Notes: a model not told the origin generated them from the letters alone. A stretch of DNA of 56,596 nt from an uncultured Collinsella sp. (GCA_934658705.1 CAKUHP010000008.1:1-56596), one strand, 5' to 3'; shown: positions 33,130 to 42,227, numbered from the stretch's first letter. Made by a program: numbers and translations.

Positions 33130-33768
33130 CTAGACCGAAAAGACGATCTTGCGGCAGTTCCAGAAGTACTGAGCGCCCGAGATAACGGTCAGGACAACGG
33201 CAACGGCATACAGGAAGCGCGAGACGCCATAGATACCGAGCGTCAGCGCCACCGGTCCCAGGTTAAGGCCAGACATAGCAAAAACGCACAGGTAGCCGCA
33301 GATGGAGACCATCGTGGTAGCCGTCTTGTACTTACCGAGCTTATCGGCCGCGACAACCACGCCGGCAGCACTCGCGACCATGCGCAGGGCGCTTACCAGC
33401 AACTCGCGGAACAGGATGATGAAAACGGACCACACGGAAACCGCGCCAAAGTCCAAGAACAGCAGCAGAGCCGAGAACACCAGGAGCTTGTCGGCGATGG
33501 GGTCCAGAAACTTGCCGAAATCGGTGATCTCGTTGCGCGAACGAGCCAGGTAGCCATCAACCTTATCGGTGCACGACAGGATGACGTACAGGATAAAGGC
33601 GGCGGCAGCAAGCGGGCCGTCAAAGGTGCTCCAGTCGGTACCGGCAACGCTCGTATGCGACAGCGCAGACACGATCATGAAGACCGGAATAAAGACGATG
33701 CGCACGCACGTCACGATATTGGCGGGCGTCCAGACACTCGTCAGTTCCTTATTGCTCTCGTTAGCCAC
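33130..33768 (-). CDS. pgsA: CDP-diacylglycerol-glycerol-3-phosphate 3-phosphatidyltransferase
   Basis: Makes phosphatidylglycerol phosphate, the first step to anionic phospholipids. The motif DGx2ARx8Gx3Dx3D is seen from DKVDGYLARSR to DFGKFLDPIADK, together with TPANIVTCVRI-like N-terminal residues and several membrane helices. Length is 212 residues. The start is GTG at 33768 with GGAGA five bases upstream, overlapping the rimO stop. Synteny with rimO and pncC favours PgsA over its paralogue at 13838. Confidence 0.92.
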   Translation of the reverse strand: MANESNKELTSVWTPANIVTCVRIVFIPVFMIVSALSHTSVAGTDWSTFDGPLAAAAFILYVILSCTDKVDGYLARSRNEITDFGKFLDPIADKLLVFSALLLFLDFGAVSVWSVFIILFRELLVSALRMVASAAGVVVAADKLGKYKTATTMVSICGYLCVFAMSGLNLGPVALTLGIYGVSRFLYAVAVVLTVISGAQYFWNCRKIVFSV

Positions 33769-33777
33769 GACGCTCTC

Positions 33778-35127
33778 CTACTCCACAACATGACCGATAA
33801 GCTCGTAGCAGAAGCTATCGGTAAACTCGACGGTCAAAATATCGCCCACGGACGCCTCGTTGGCATCCAAGTGCACCGCACCATCGGAATCAGGCGCCTG
33901 GAACCAAGCATGTCCGATGAGCTCGGCGCCGTCTTCGGTCTCCTCGATACCGTCGACAATCACCTGGGCGCGCTCACCTATGTGCGCGGCCGTAGCGGCA
34001 AAGCCGAGCGACTCGGCCAAGTCCATGGCCTCCTGGGCGCGCTCGAGCTTGACCTCTTCGTCGACCTGGCCCTCCATCTTGGCTGCCAGGCTGCCCTCCT
34101 CCTGCGAGTAGGCGAAAACGCTCGTGTAGTCGAAGCCCACGGTGTCCATAAAGTCGATGAGGTCGCGGAACTCGTCCTCGGTCTCGGTCGGGAAACCAAC
34201 CATGGCCGTAGAGCGAATCACGATACCGGGGATGCGCTCGCGCAGGTCGCGGAACAGGTCCTCGAGCTCCTGGCGCGAACCCGAGCGGCGCATGGCCTTG
34301 AGGATGCGCGCGTCGCAGTGCTGCACGGGGATATCGATGTAGGGCAGCACCTCGGGCGTGTCTCGAATGGTCTCGATAAGCTCGTCGGTCATGCCCTCGG
34401 GCTGCAGGTAGAGCACGCGGACCCAAACGTTATGCGGACGCACGGCCTCGGCAACAGCCTGCAGCAGCTGCGCCAGGTTGCGCGGCGAACCCTCAGCGAG
34501 GTCCTCGTCGGCAAAGTCAGTACCCCAGATGCCCGTATCCTGACCGATCAGCACGATCTCGCGCACGCCGCCGGCGACCAGGTCGCGTACCTCGGAAATG
34601 ATGCTCTCGGCGTTGCGCGAGTGATAGCGACCGCGGATATAGGGGATCATGCAGAAGCTGCAGAAGCGGTTGCAGCCATCGGAGATCTTGACGTAGGCGA
34701 CAGCGCCCTCGACGGTACGCTTGACCTGCGGAATATAGGCGGCAATCTCGCGCTCGACGTCCAGTACGCCGTCAACGACCGCGACGATGCCATCCTCCTC
34801 GTCGGCCTTCACAAAGGCCGCGACCTCGGGTAGCTCGTCGGGCAGATCGTCGCCATAGCGCGACGGCACGCAACCGCACATGACGATCGGGCAGGAACGA
34901 ACGCCGTCCTGCACCTCGTTGGCAAGCTCGAGCGTGGTCTCGATGCTCTCGGACGTCGCCGAGGCCAAAAATGAGCAGGTATTGACGATGGCGATATCGG
35001 CATCCTGCGGATCGAATGCCTCCTCGTAGCCCGCGGCGGTCAAAAGAGAACGCATGCGGTCGGTGTCGACCTCGTTCTTGGCGCACCCGAGGGTGATATA
35101 GAGTACGGAACCCAACGGTGTATCCAT
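33778..35127 (-). CDS. rimO: Ribosomal protein uS12 methylthiotransferase
   Basis: Radical SAM enzyme that methylthiolates an Asp of ribosomal protein S12. The UPF0004 domain carries YITLGCAKNEVDTDRM and NTCSFLASA. The radical SAM cysteines are in DGCNRFCSFCMIPYIRG, and a C-terminal TRAM region is present. Length from ATG 35127 is 449 residues; the longer frame to 35202 enters yajQ. The AAAGGA upstream is about 13 bases away, so the ribosome site is weak. Confidence 0.94.
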   Translation of the reverse strand: MDTPLGSVLYITLGCAKNEVDTDRMRSLLTAAGYEEAFDPQDADIAIVNTCSFLASATSESIETTLELANEVQDGVRSCPIVMCGCVPSRYGDDLPDELPEVAAFVKADEEDGIVAVVDGVLDVEREIAAYIPQVKRTVEGAVAYVKISDGCNRFCSFCMIPYIRGRYHSRNAESIISEVRDLVAGGVREIVLIGQDTGIWGTDFADEDLAEGSPRNLAQLLQAVAEAVRPHNVWVRVLYLQPEGMTDELIETIRDTPEVLPYIDIPVQHCDARILKAMRRSGSRQELEDLFRDLRERIPGIVIRSTAMVGFPTETEDEFRDLIDFMDTVGFDYTSVFAYSQEEGSLAAKMEGQVDEEVKLERAQEAMDLAESLGFAATAAHIGERAQVIVDGIEETEDGAELIGHAWFQAPDSDGAVHLDANEASVGDILTVEFTDSFCYELIGHVVE

Positions 35128-35153
35128 GTTGGAGAGCGGTCCTTTCGAATAAT

Positions 35154-35651
35154 TTAGCGGTAGTTGGTAAACTGCAGCGGCTGACCGTAGTCCTGGTCGC
35201 ACAGGAACTGGATCACCGTCTGCAGCGCATCCTTGGAGGCCGAGGAAACGCGCAGCTTGTCGGCCTCGATGGTCACCTTGACCTTGAGCTTTTGATCCTT
35301 GATGTCCTTGTTGATCTTCTTGGCGGTCGCCTGGTCGATGCCCTCGACAATGTGGCCGAGCACGCGCACGGTACCACCCGAGGCGGCCTGCGGCGCATCC
35401 CAGGAGACGGCCTTGAGATCGATACCGCGCTTAATGAGCTTGGAGCTCAGCACGTCGATAATCTGCTTGGAGACAAAGTCGGCCGGAGCGTTGATCGTAA
35501 AGAGCTTGTCGCCCTTCGAAAGCTCGATGGTGGCGCCGGAATCCCTCAGGTCATAACGCTGGGAAATCTCACGTGTAGTCTGCTGGAAGGCGTTGTCGAC
35601 CTCCTGCATATTGACTTCGGACACGACGTCGAAGCTGGAATCTTTAGCCAT
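35154..35651 (-). CDS. YajQ/UPF0234 family nucleotide-binding protein
   Basis: A 165-residue protein of the YajQ family (SSFDVVSEVNMQEVDNAFQQ, then QRYDLRDSGATIEL), with two RRM-like folds. Some members bind cyclic di-GMP; the general function is uncertain. GAAAGGA precedes the ATG. It lies between the RodZ-like gene and rimO on the same strand. Confidence 0.93.
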   Translation of the reverse strand: MAKDSSFDVVSEVNMQEVDNAFQQTTREISQRYDLRDSGATIELSKGDKLFTINAPADFVSKQIIDVLSSKLIKRGIDLKAVSWDAPQAASGGTVRVLGHIVEGIDQATAKKINKDIKDQKLKVKVTIEADKLRVSSASKDALQTVIQFLCDQDYGQPLQFTNYR

Positions 35652-35677
35652 GGTTTATCCTTTCGCTTACGAGCGGC

Positions 35678-37189
35678 TTAGTAGCTGTCGTACGAATAGT
35701 CAGTAGAATCGGTCGTCGTTTGACCATCGGTGGCGGTATCGGTGCCGTCCGCAGACTGGGCATCGGTGCCGTCGGTTCCGTCGGCATTGTCAGCGCCGTC
35801 GGTGCCGTCGGCGTTCTCGCTATTCTCGGCGTCAGTGGTCTCCTTCTTGGGAACGGTAATGGTCACGCGCGCCACACCCGATGTCTTGGTATCGTAGCGG
35901 ACCTTTTCGCCGTTCTTGGTAACGGTGACGTCGGAGGGCTTGGACGTGGTGATCTCAATCGAGGACTCGGGCGTGTACTCCTGCTCAAAGGGACCGGTCG
36001 CCTGGGCGCCATAGACCGACTTGCCGTCGACCTTGACCTCAATCCACGCGGTCTTGCCCTTGGCGACGGAGACCTTGACCTTCGTGACCTCGTTTTCGTC
36101 CTTCTTGGCCGTCTTCTTGGAGGTATCCGAATCGGTTGATTCGTCCGTCGCCTCGTCGGTATCCTCATCCTCGTCGACAGACTCGGTCTTCTTGGAAGAC
36201 TTCTTGGTCGTCGTCTTGGTAGCGACGGTGGTCTCGGGTGTCGACTCGGGCGTCGAAGAGCCGCAGCCACGCAGCAGAACCACAATGAGCACGATCAGCA
36301 ACAGTACAACGGCACCGATGCCGGCGTAAACGATACGCGGATCGAGCCCGTTGTTCTGAGGAGCACGTGAGCCGCCGCGTCCACGGTTGGAGCCACTGCG
36401 GCCACCGGCCTGAGGCGTGCGACCTCGACCGGAATCGGGACGGCCGCGATAGCCACCCTGGCGCTGCATATTACGCTGACCCGAGCGGGGCGCGAGCTCG
36501 CCGTGACCCTGATAGCTGCGCTGGCCCGATCGCGGCGCCGAGGAGCGCTGACCATACGGCTGCGGCTGCGAGCGGAGGCGCGGCGTCACCTGTGTGGTAT
36601 CGGCATCCGCATAGCCGCCGCGAGGACGGCCGGTCGAAACACCGCGGTAGCCGCGCTCGGAATAGCCGCCATCGCCGTAGCCGGCACGAGGATCGCGCGC
36701 CACACCACGCGCCGCGGGAAGCGCACGGTCATCGGGCATAGGCGTGCTGCGAAAGCGATCACGCTGCGAGCGGATCTCCTCGCTGGACCCCGTCTCGGTA
36801 ATGTAGCCGGCCTGCTGTGGACGTTGACCGTAGCGCGTCGAGCGGCCGCCCTGAACCATCAGGAAGCGACCGTTGTCGACCGAGGAGCGCGAATTGACGT
36901 ATCCAGCGGCGTCCTGAAAACGACCACCCTGCTGCGACGTCTCGCGCTCGTATGCCATCAGGTCGTCAAAGTAAGCATTGACGACCTCGCGCGGATTGAG
37001 GCCCAAGAAGCGTGCATAGCTCGAAATCATGCCCTGCGCATAGCCGCGCGGGGGCATCGATGCAAAGTTACCAGTCTCGAAAAACTCGATGATCTGCGGC
37101 CTGATTTTGATGGTGTTGGCGACCTGCTGAATGGAAAGGCCCATTCGGCGACGCTGCTCGAGCAGCATGTCACCAAAGCGTGCAGCCAT
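35678..37189 (-). CDS. rodZ: RodZ-like helix-turn-helix membrane protein
   Basis: A 503-residue protein with RodZ architecture. The N-terminal HTH_25 domain spans about residues 1-80 (MGLSIQQVANTIKIRPQIIE, GYAQGMISSYARFLGL). A long Arg/Gly/Gln/Ser-rich disordered region follows (about 85-280), then one membrane segment (VYAGIGAVVLLLIVLIVVLL) and a Thr/Ser/Lys/Asp tract. A beta-rich C-terminal domain resembles DUF4115 and ends in an acidic tail with repeated Asn/Asp-Gly-Thr-Asp units. RodZ links the MreB cytoskeleton to cell shape. Its stop-start overlap with ftsK (TGATG) supports a cell-division operon. Confidence 0.82.
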   Translation of the reverse strand: MAARFGDMLLEQRRRMGLSIQQVANTIKIRPQIIEFFETGNFASMPPRGYAQGMISSYARFLGLNPREVVNAYFDDLMAYERETSQQGGRFQDAAGYVNSRSSVDNGRFLMVQGGRSTRYGQRPQQAGYITETGSSEEIRSQRDRFRSTPMPDDRALPAARGVARDPRAGYGDGGYSERGYRGVSTGRPRGGYADADTTQVTPRLRSQPQPYGQRSSAPRSGQRSYQGHGELAPRSGQRNMQRQGGYRGRPDSGRGRTPQAGGRSGSNRGRGGSRAPQNNGLDPRIVYAGIGAVVLLLIVLIVVLLRGCGSSTPESTPETTVATKTTTKKSSKKTESVDEDEDTDEATDESTDSDTSKKTAKKDENEVTKVKVSVAKGKTAWIEVKVDGKSVYGAQATGPFEQEYTPESSIEITTSKPSDVTVTKNGEKVRYDTKTSGVARVTITVPKKETTDAENSENADGTDGADNADGTDGTDAQSADGTDTATDGQTTTDSTDYSYDSY

Positions 37190-39969
37190 CAGAATCCTCC
37201 AAACTCACGATCTTCACGTGCCATCTCGGCGTCAACGGACTCAAGCGCGGCGAGGCCTTCTTCGTCCAGCAGGACCTCGCGCGGCTTGGAACCATCGGGC
37301 GGTCCGACGACACCCTTTTCTTCCAGCATGTCCATAATACGCCCGGCGCGCGCATAGCCAACCTTCAGGCGGCGTTGCAGGCCAGATGTGGAGCCAAGCT
37401 GCGATTCCACCACAATATGGGCAGCTTCCCAAATGAGCGGATCGTCGTCTTGCGGCTCGGCGACGCCCGTACGGACAATACCGCCGCCGCCCACCATAGA
37501 CATGGAAGCGGGGGCCACAGCCGAAAGAATCTCCTCGTGGTAGTCCGGCTCACTCTGCGATTTGACAAACTCGACGATCTCGTTGATCTCATCGTCCGAG
37601 ACAAAGCAGCCCTGGATACGACGCGGCTTGCCCCAGTCGACCTTGGAGAACAGCATATCGCCCAGACCGGTGAGCTTTTCGGCGCCCATCTGGTCGATGA
37701 TGACGCGCGAGTCGATACCCGTAGCGACGTTAAAGGCGATACGGTTGGTGATGTTGGCCTTGATGAGGCCCGTCACGACGTTGGAACTCGGGCGCTGCGT
37801 AGCCACGATGAGGTGGATACCGGCGGCGCGGCCCAGCTGGGCGATACGCACGATCGAGGCCTCGACGTCCTTGCCGGCGACCATCATCAGGTCCGAGAGC
37901 TCGTCGATGATGATGACCAGGTAGGGCATCTTTTGCGGCGGGTTGTCGTAATGCTCAAACTCGCCGGCGGCCTGCTTTTCGTTGTAGGTCGAGATCTTAC
38001 GGACGTTAAGACGCTCGAAGACCTTCAGACGACGCTCCATCTCGGACACGGCCCACTGCAGGGCACTCGCGGCCTGCTTGGGCTCGGTCACCACGGGCAC
38101 GTAGAGGTGCGGCAGGCCGTTGTAGCCCGCGAGCTCGACGCGCTTGGGGTCGACCATGATCAGGCGAACATCCTCGGGAAGCGCACGCATGAGCAGAGTC
38201 GTAATGATGGAGTTGATCATGACCGACTTACCGGAGCCGGTGGTACCGGCGATCAGCAGATGGGGCATCTTGGCAAGATCGGCGACGACCGGCGTGCCCT
38301 CGGCATCGCGGCCGATGGCAAGCTCGAGCGGACCGCCCTTCACATAGGGCAGCACATCGCCCAGGTTGACGTTCTGGCGCTTGCGGTTGGGAATCTCGAT
38401 ACCCACCAGGGACGTGCCGGGAATCGGCGCAAAGATACGCACCGACTGGGCGGCAAGCGAAAGCGCGATGTCGTCCTCGAGGCTCGAGATCTTGCTCACG
38501 CGCTCGCCCTCGCCGGGCTGCAGCTTAAAGGTCGTCACCGTGGGGCCGGCAATCCAGCCGACCACGCGGGCGCTGCGACCAAACTCGAGCAGGGTCGACT
38601 GCAGCGACTCGGCGGTCTGCTCCAGCTCCTTGTCCGAAGACGCGGCAGAGGCGGATTGCGGGTTGGCATGCAGAATCTCGAGCGGCGGAAGCTTGAGGCC
38701 GTCTTCTTCGGTGTCCTCGGTATCCGAGGAGGCACGGTCCGCTCCCCCATCGTCGGTCGCGGGCGCATCGGGCACCGTTGCAGCGGGCGCCTCGGCGACC
38801 TTGGGGTGCTTGAGGAAATCGGGAATCTGCGGAGCGGCCGAAACCGGGTTCACGGCAAACGGCGGCTCGGACTCGTCGACCGTATCCTGCTCATCTTCCA
38901 TTGAGAGCTGGCCGGTCACTTGACCGCGTTTGGAATGACGACGCGGCAGCAGCAGCGTCTTGGCGGCCTGTGCCGGGGCCTCATCGTCCTCGTCATCGCC
39001 CTCGGTGAGTTCAATCTCGCTCTCGGACCACGACGGATCGGGTTCGCTTGTGTTGAGCTTGGGCGCAGCCTTGCCCTTCTTGGCGTGTCGGCGCGGCAGA
39101 AGCGTCGTCTTGGCGCGCTCGGCCTCCACGGCGTCGGACACGTCGACGAACGGGTCCTCGTCCTCCTCGCCATCATTCAAAATAGGATCGACCTCACTGC
39201 CCATAACCGTGGTCACGGCAGCGTCGGAGCCCTTTTGGCGCAGAATGCTCAGGTGCGGGCGAGCGACGCCGGGCACCGAGAGGGCCTCGTCGTCACCCCA
39301 CGGGCTTGCATTGAGGTCGGCACGACGGCGCTCGGCAAAATCGGCAGCACGGTCACGTGCGGAGCGCAAGACGCCACCCACCGAAAAGCCGATGATAACC
39401 AGGCCGACGACGACAAGGCCGAGCAGGACCACCATCGCAATGGGTTTACCCAGGGCATTTTGCAGCGCGCTTGCGATAAAGGCACCGATGTAGCCTCCCG
39501 AGCTGGAAAGATTCTGCGGCGTGAACATAAGCTCGCTCGAATCGCTCGTGCCCGGAACCATCAAAGACAGAATGGAAACCACAGCCACGAAGACCACGGC
39601 CCCGCCAGCAACCGAACGCACGTTAAGCGGCGAGTCCTCGCCCAAAAAGAGCGTGGCCGCAAACAGCAAAATGACAATCGGCAGCACATAGGCGCCCAGG
39701 CCAAAACCTAGGTGGTAGAAACCGGCAACCGCAGCCGTCACGGGCGCAGTCGCCGGCGAAATCACGGCAATAAAGGACGCGATGGCCAAAACGGCGATCA
39801 CGACGCCGGCGATATCGCGATTGGCCGAAGGCTCGACCAAGGGCTCAAAATCGTCGAACTCGACCTCGTGGCCTTTATTGGCACGCAGATGGGAACCGGC
39901 ACCCTTAGCAGATGCCGGTTGGTTATTGGCTTTATTGCCTTTGGCGTTTTGTGCAGATCCGCGCGCCAA
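37189..39969 (-). CDS. ftsK: DNA translocase FtsK/SpoIIIE
   Basis: Pumps chromosome DNA through the septum. Four hydrophobic segments lie between about residues 53 and 198. A long charged linker (205-450) contains two copies of a KT(L)LLPRRH-type motif 50 residues apart (287-299, 337-349). The motor domain has Walker A GTTGSGKS (575-582) and LIMVDPKRVELAGYNGLPHL. A C-terminal gamma winged helix (VGYARAGRIMDMLEEKGVVG) recognises DNA polarity sequences. The length is 926 residues. The start is TTG at 39969 with GGAGG six bases upstream; rnj ends one base earlier. Confidence 0.95.
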   Translation of the reverse strand: MARGSAQNAKGNKANNQPASAKGAGSHLRANKGHEVEFDDFEPLVEPSANRDIAGVVIAVLAIASFIAVISPATAPVTAAVAGFYHLGFGLGAYVLPIVILLFAATLFLGEDSPLNVRSVAGGAVVFVAVVSILSLMVPGTSDSSELMFTPQNLSSSGGYIGAFIASALQNALGKPIAMVVLLGLVVVGLVIIGFSVGGVLRSARDRAADFAERRRADLNASPWGDDEALSVPGVARPHLSILRQKGSDAAVTTVMGSEVDPILNDGEEDEDPFVDVSDAVEAERAKTTLLPRRHAKKGKAAPKLNTSEPDPSWSESEIELTEGDDEDDEAPAQAAKTLLLPRRHSKRGQVTGQLSMEDEQDTVDESEPPFAVNPVSAAPQIPDFLKHPKVAEAPAATVPDAPATDDGGADRASSDTEDTEEDGLKLPPLEILHANPQSASAASSDKELEQTAESLQSTLLEFGRSARVVGWIAGPTVTTFKLQPGEGERVSKISSLEDDIALSLAAQSVRIFAPIPGTSLVGIEIPNRKRQNVNLGDVLPYVKGGPLELAIGRDAEGTPVVADLAKMPHLLIAGTTGSGKSVMINSIITTLLMRALPEDVRLIMVDPKRVELAGYNGLPHLYVPVVTEPKQAASALQWAVSEMERRLKVFERLNVRKISTYNEKQAAGEFEHYDNPPQKMPYLVIIIDELSDLMMVAGKDVEASIVRIAQLGRAAGIHLIVATQRPSSNVVTGLIKANITNRIAFNVATGIDSRVIIDQMGAEKLTGLGDMLFSKVDWGKPRRIQGCFVSDDEINEIVEFVKSQSEPDYHEEILSAVAPASMSMVGGGGIVRTGVAEPQDDDPLIWEAAHIVVESQLGSTSGLQRRLKVGYARAGRIMDMLEEKGVVGPPDGSKPREVLLDEEGLAALESVDAEMAREDREFGGF

Positions 39970-39970
39970 A

Positions 39971-41641
39971 TTAAACCTCCATGACGACCGGGATGATCAT
40001 CGGACGAGTGCGCGTACGGCTCCAGATAAAGTTGGAAAGCGAGTCACGCACGGCCTTGCGAATGGCGTCGGAGCCACTGCTCGTAAAGCTGAACTTGCCC
40101 TTCTCGATAGTCTTCATGATGGACGCGGAGGCATCCTCGGAGAACTGATCGTCGATGGCAAACGAGACGCCACGGCCCGAGAACTCGATGGCCTCGATCT
40201 TCTTGTGCTTGAGCGAGACGATGGCAACAGCCGTGACCATACCGTCGTTGGCGAGCTTTTGGCGATCGCGCAGGACGATGGGGTCGGTGTCGCCGATACG
40301 AAGACCGTCGACGTAGACGATGCCGGACTCGACGGGCGTACCGCGCTTGACGATACCGCCACGCATCTCGAGCGTGTCGCCGTTGTCGAGGATAAAGATA
40401 TGGTCGTCCTTGATGCCCATCTTGCGAGCAAGCTGAGCATGGGCGCGCAGATGCACCGCCTCGCCGTGGACCGGCATAAAGTACGTGGGCTTGGCCATTG
40501 CCATCAGGAGCTTGAGCTCCTCCTGGCTGCCGTGACCCGAGACATGGACGAGGGCGCGGTTCTTATCCCACACGTCACAGCCAAGCTTAGCCAGGCTGTT
40601 GACGACCTGCTGGACGGCCTTCTCGTTACCGGGAACCGGCGTGGCCGAAAGGATGACGGTATCGCCCTCGTGGATGGAAAGCGTCTTGTGCTCGCCGTTG
40701 GCCATGCGCGACAGCGCCGACAGCGGCTCGCCCTGAGAACCGGTGCACATGACGACAATTTTGTCGTCGGGCAGATTATCGATATCGAAGGCATCGATGA
40801 TATCCGCATCGTCGATGTTGAGGTAACCGAGCTCGCGCGCCACGCGGGTGTTGGTGAGCATGGAGCGACCGGTCACGACGACCTTGCGACCGCACTTGCG
40901 GGCGGCGTCGCAGATCTGCTGCAGGCGATGGATGTGGCTCGAGAACGACGCGACGAACACGCGGCCCGGGGCGTTCTTGATGGCGTGCAGCAGGTTGGGA
41001 CCAACCTCGGCCTCGGACTTGGTAAAGCCGGGAACCGTGGCGTTGGTGGAGTCGGAAAGCAGCAGGTCAATGCCCTGCTTGGCAAAGCGGCTGATGGCGG
41101 CATAGTCGGGCGTGACGCCGTCGATGGGCGTCTGGTCGAGCTTAAAGTCGCCGGTGTGCATGACGGTACCCTGGTTAGTGCGGATGAACACGCCCAGAGC
41201 GCCGGGGATGGAGTGCGTCATCGAGAAGAAGTCGAGCGAGATGCCACCGAGGTTAACGTGGCTACCGCCCTTGACCTCGCGGAACTTAGGCGCACGGATG
41301 CGGAACTCGGAGAGCTTGCCCTCGATAAAGCCGAGCGTCAGCTTGCTCGAGAAAATGGGCACCTTGTTGTTGAGGTCCTGCAGCAGGTACGGAAGCGAAC
41401 CGGTGTGGTCCTCGTGGCCGTGGGTAACGATAATGCCGCGGAGCTTTTCCTCGTTCTCCAGAACATAGGTATAGTCGGGAAGCACCAGGTCGATACCGGG
41501 CTGGGAGTCGTCGGGGAACATGAGACCAGCGTCGACGAGCACCATGTCGTCGCCGCACTCGAAGACCGTCATGTTCTTGCCGATGCCATCAAGGCCGCCG
41601 AGCGGGATGATCTTCAAGGGAGATGATTTTTTAGCTGCCAT
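39971..41641 (-). CDS. rnj: Ribonuclease J
   Basis: Metallo-beta-lactamase/beta-CASP nuclease with 5'-3' exo and endo activity in RNA maturation and decay. The metal motif THGHEDHTGSLPYLL is followed by HTGDFKLDQTP, GSQGEPLSALSRM and HVSGHGSQEELKLL. Length is 556 residues. ATG 41641 is the natural start, although the nearest AAAGGA is 14 bases away, an unusually long spacing; the longer frame to 41737 looks non-coding. The 5' leader appears long and structured. Confidence 0.94.
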   Translation of the reverse strand: MAAKKSSPLKIIPLGGLDGIGKNMTVFECGDDMVLVDAGLMFPDDSQPGIDLVLPDYTYVLENEEKLRGIIVTHGHEDHTGSLPYLLQDLNNKVPIFSSKLTLGFIEGKLSEFRIRAPKFREVKGGSHVNLGGISLDFFSMTHSIPGALGVFIRTNQGTVMHTGDFKLDQTPIDGVTPDYAAISRFAKQGIDLLLSDSTNATVPGFTKSEAEVGPNLLHAIKNAPGRVFVASFSSHIHRLQQICDAARKCGRKVVVTGRSMLTNTRVARELGYLNIDDADIIDAFDIDNLPDDKIVVMCTGSQGEPLSALSRMANGEHKTLSIHEGDTVILSATPVPGNEKAVQQVVNSLAKLGCDVWDKNRALVHVSGHGSQEELKLLMAMAKPTYFMPVHGEAVHLRAHAQLARKMGIKDDHIFILDNGDTLEMRGGIVKRGTPVESGIVYVDGLRIGDTDPIVLRDRQKLANDGMVTAVAIVSLKHKKIEAIEFSGRGVSFAIDDQFSEDASASIMKTIEKGKFSFTSSGSDAIRKAVRDSLSNFIWSRTRTRPMIIPVVMEV

Positions 41642-41683
41642 AAGTGAGTGTTGTTTCCTTTCTTCGAAACGGGTCTGGAACAA

Positions 41684-41716
41684 CCGACGGGGCGCTTCTG
41701 GCAAACCGACCGTCGG
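41684..41716 (-). other. Stem-loop in the rnj leader
   Basis: CCGACGG (41684-41690) pairs with CCGTCGG (41710-41716) between the candidate promoter and the rnj start. It could protect or regulate the leader. Confidence 0.45.
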
Positions 41717-41760
41717 GAACGTACAAACATGCATCACGGAGTCGACGCATTAACCACAGT

Positions 41761-41769
41761 ATGATACCC
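41761..41769 (-). promoter_or_regulatory. GGG-extended -10 candidate for rnj
   Basis: On the minus strand TGGGTATCAT places TATCAT (41761-41766) right after GGG. It lies about 120 bases before the rnj ATG, and no clear -35 is present. Confidence 0.4.
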
Positions 41770-41829
41770 ATTTGCACAGCCACAGACCACCCATGCATTA
41801 AAGCCCCATCTGGACCCGTCAATCCCGCC

Positions 41830-41963
41830 GGTTTCCCGTGGGGCGGGCACTGATGAAGTTTCCTGCTCTACAGTCCTGCTCACGACGGAGGCCACATTAA
41901 GTGGCCTCCTGTTCGTGCGGAACTCGCGATAAACTTCATCCGTGCCCGCCCTCGCGGGGAACC
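41830..41963 (+). repeat. Hairpin element copy 1 with long terminal inverted repeats
   Basis: Outer arms 41830-41861 and 41931-41963 are imperfect reverse complements, with about three mismatches and one gap over 32 bases. Inside are two 24-base blocks (41856-41879 and 41916-41939) that recur exactly, inverted, in copy 2. Between them lies a tip hairpin GGAGGCCAC-ATTAA-GTGGCCTCC (41887-41909). The whole could fold as one long branched hairpin. No ORF is present. Confidence 0.85.
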
Positions 41964-42118
41964 TGCCAAAAAGGGACAGGTTTATTTTGGTTGGTTTTAT
42001 CTGGGAAAATGCTGCTGTGGCTATCTGCAGATCCGAAATCTGACTACTGATTAGACTGTCTAACTAAATAGCGAGCGGCACTAACCAGACCTTTTGCTTG
42101 CGCCCGGGAGGGCCGCAT
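41964..42118. other. Spacer between the two hairpin elements
   Basis: AT-richer than the genome around it, with no credible gene. It holds a hairpin AACCTG/CAGGTT (41960-41982, partly within copy 1) followed by TATTTTGG, a small stem CAGAT/ATCTG (42028-42042) and a 13-bp palindrome TTAGAC-T-GTCTAA (42051-42063). No function can be assigned. Confidence 0.5.
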
Positions 42119-42203
42119 ATGAAGTTTATCGCGAGTTCCGCACGCAAAGGAAAGCACTTAATGTGCTTTCCTTCTTGCGCAGGACTGTAGAGCAGGAAAC
42201 TTT
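42119..42203 (-). repeat. Hairpin element copy 2 (inverted)
   Basis: Reverse-complement copy of the core of copy 1. The blocks 42119-42142 and 42179-42202 equal the two 24-base blocks of copy 1 without change. The 36-base middle keeps its length and the loop but has a different stem: AAGGAAAGCAC-TTAAT-GTGCTTTCCTT (42147-42173). The terminal arms outside the core are only weakly complementary, so they look decayed. Confidence 0.85.
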
Positions 42204-42227
42204 ACCCGCGGCACCCGCTGGGAACAG

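Noticed and set aside
41887..41909. Tip hairpin of copy 1 as a simple terminator
   Set aside because: No T tract follows on either strand, and the conserved 24-base flanks are not explained by termination.
41830..42203. Integron attC-like sites
   Set aside because: Conserved ends with a variable hairpin recall attC, but no GTTRRRY core site is present and no cassette gene lies between the copies.
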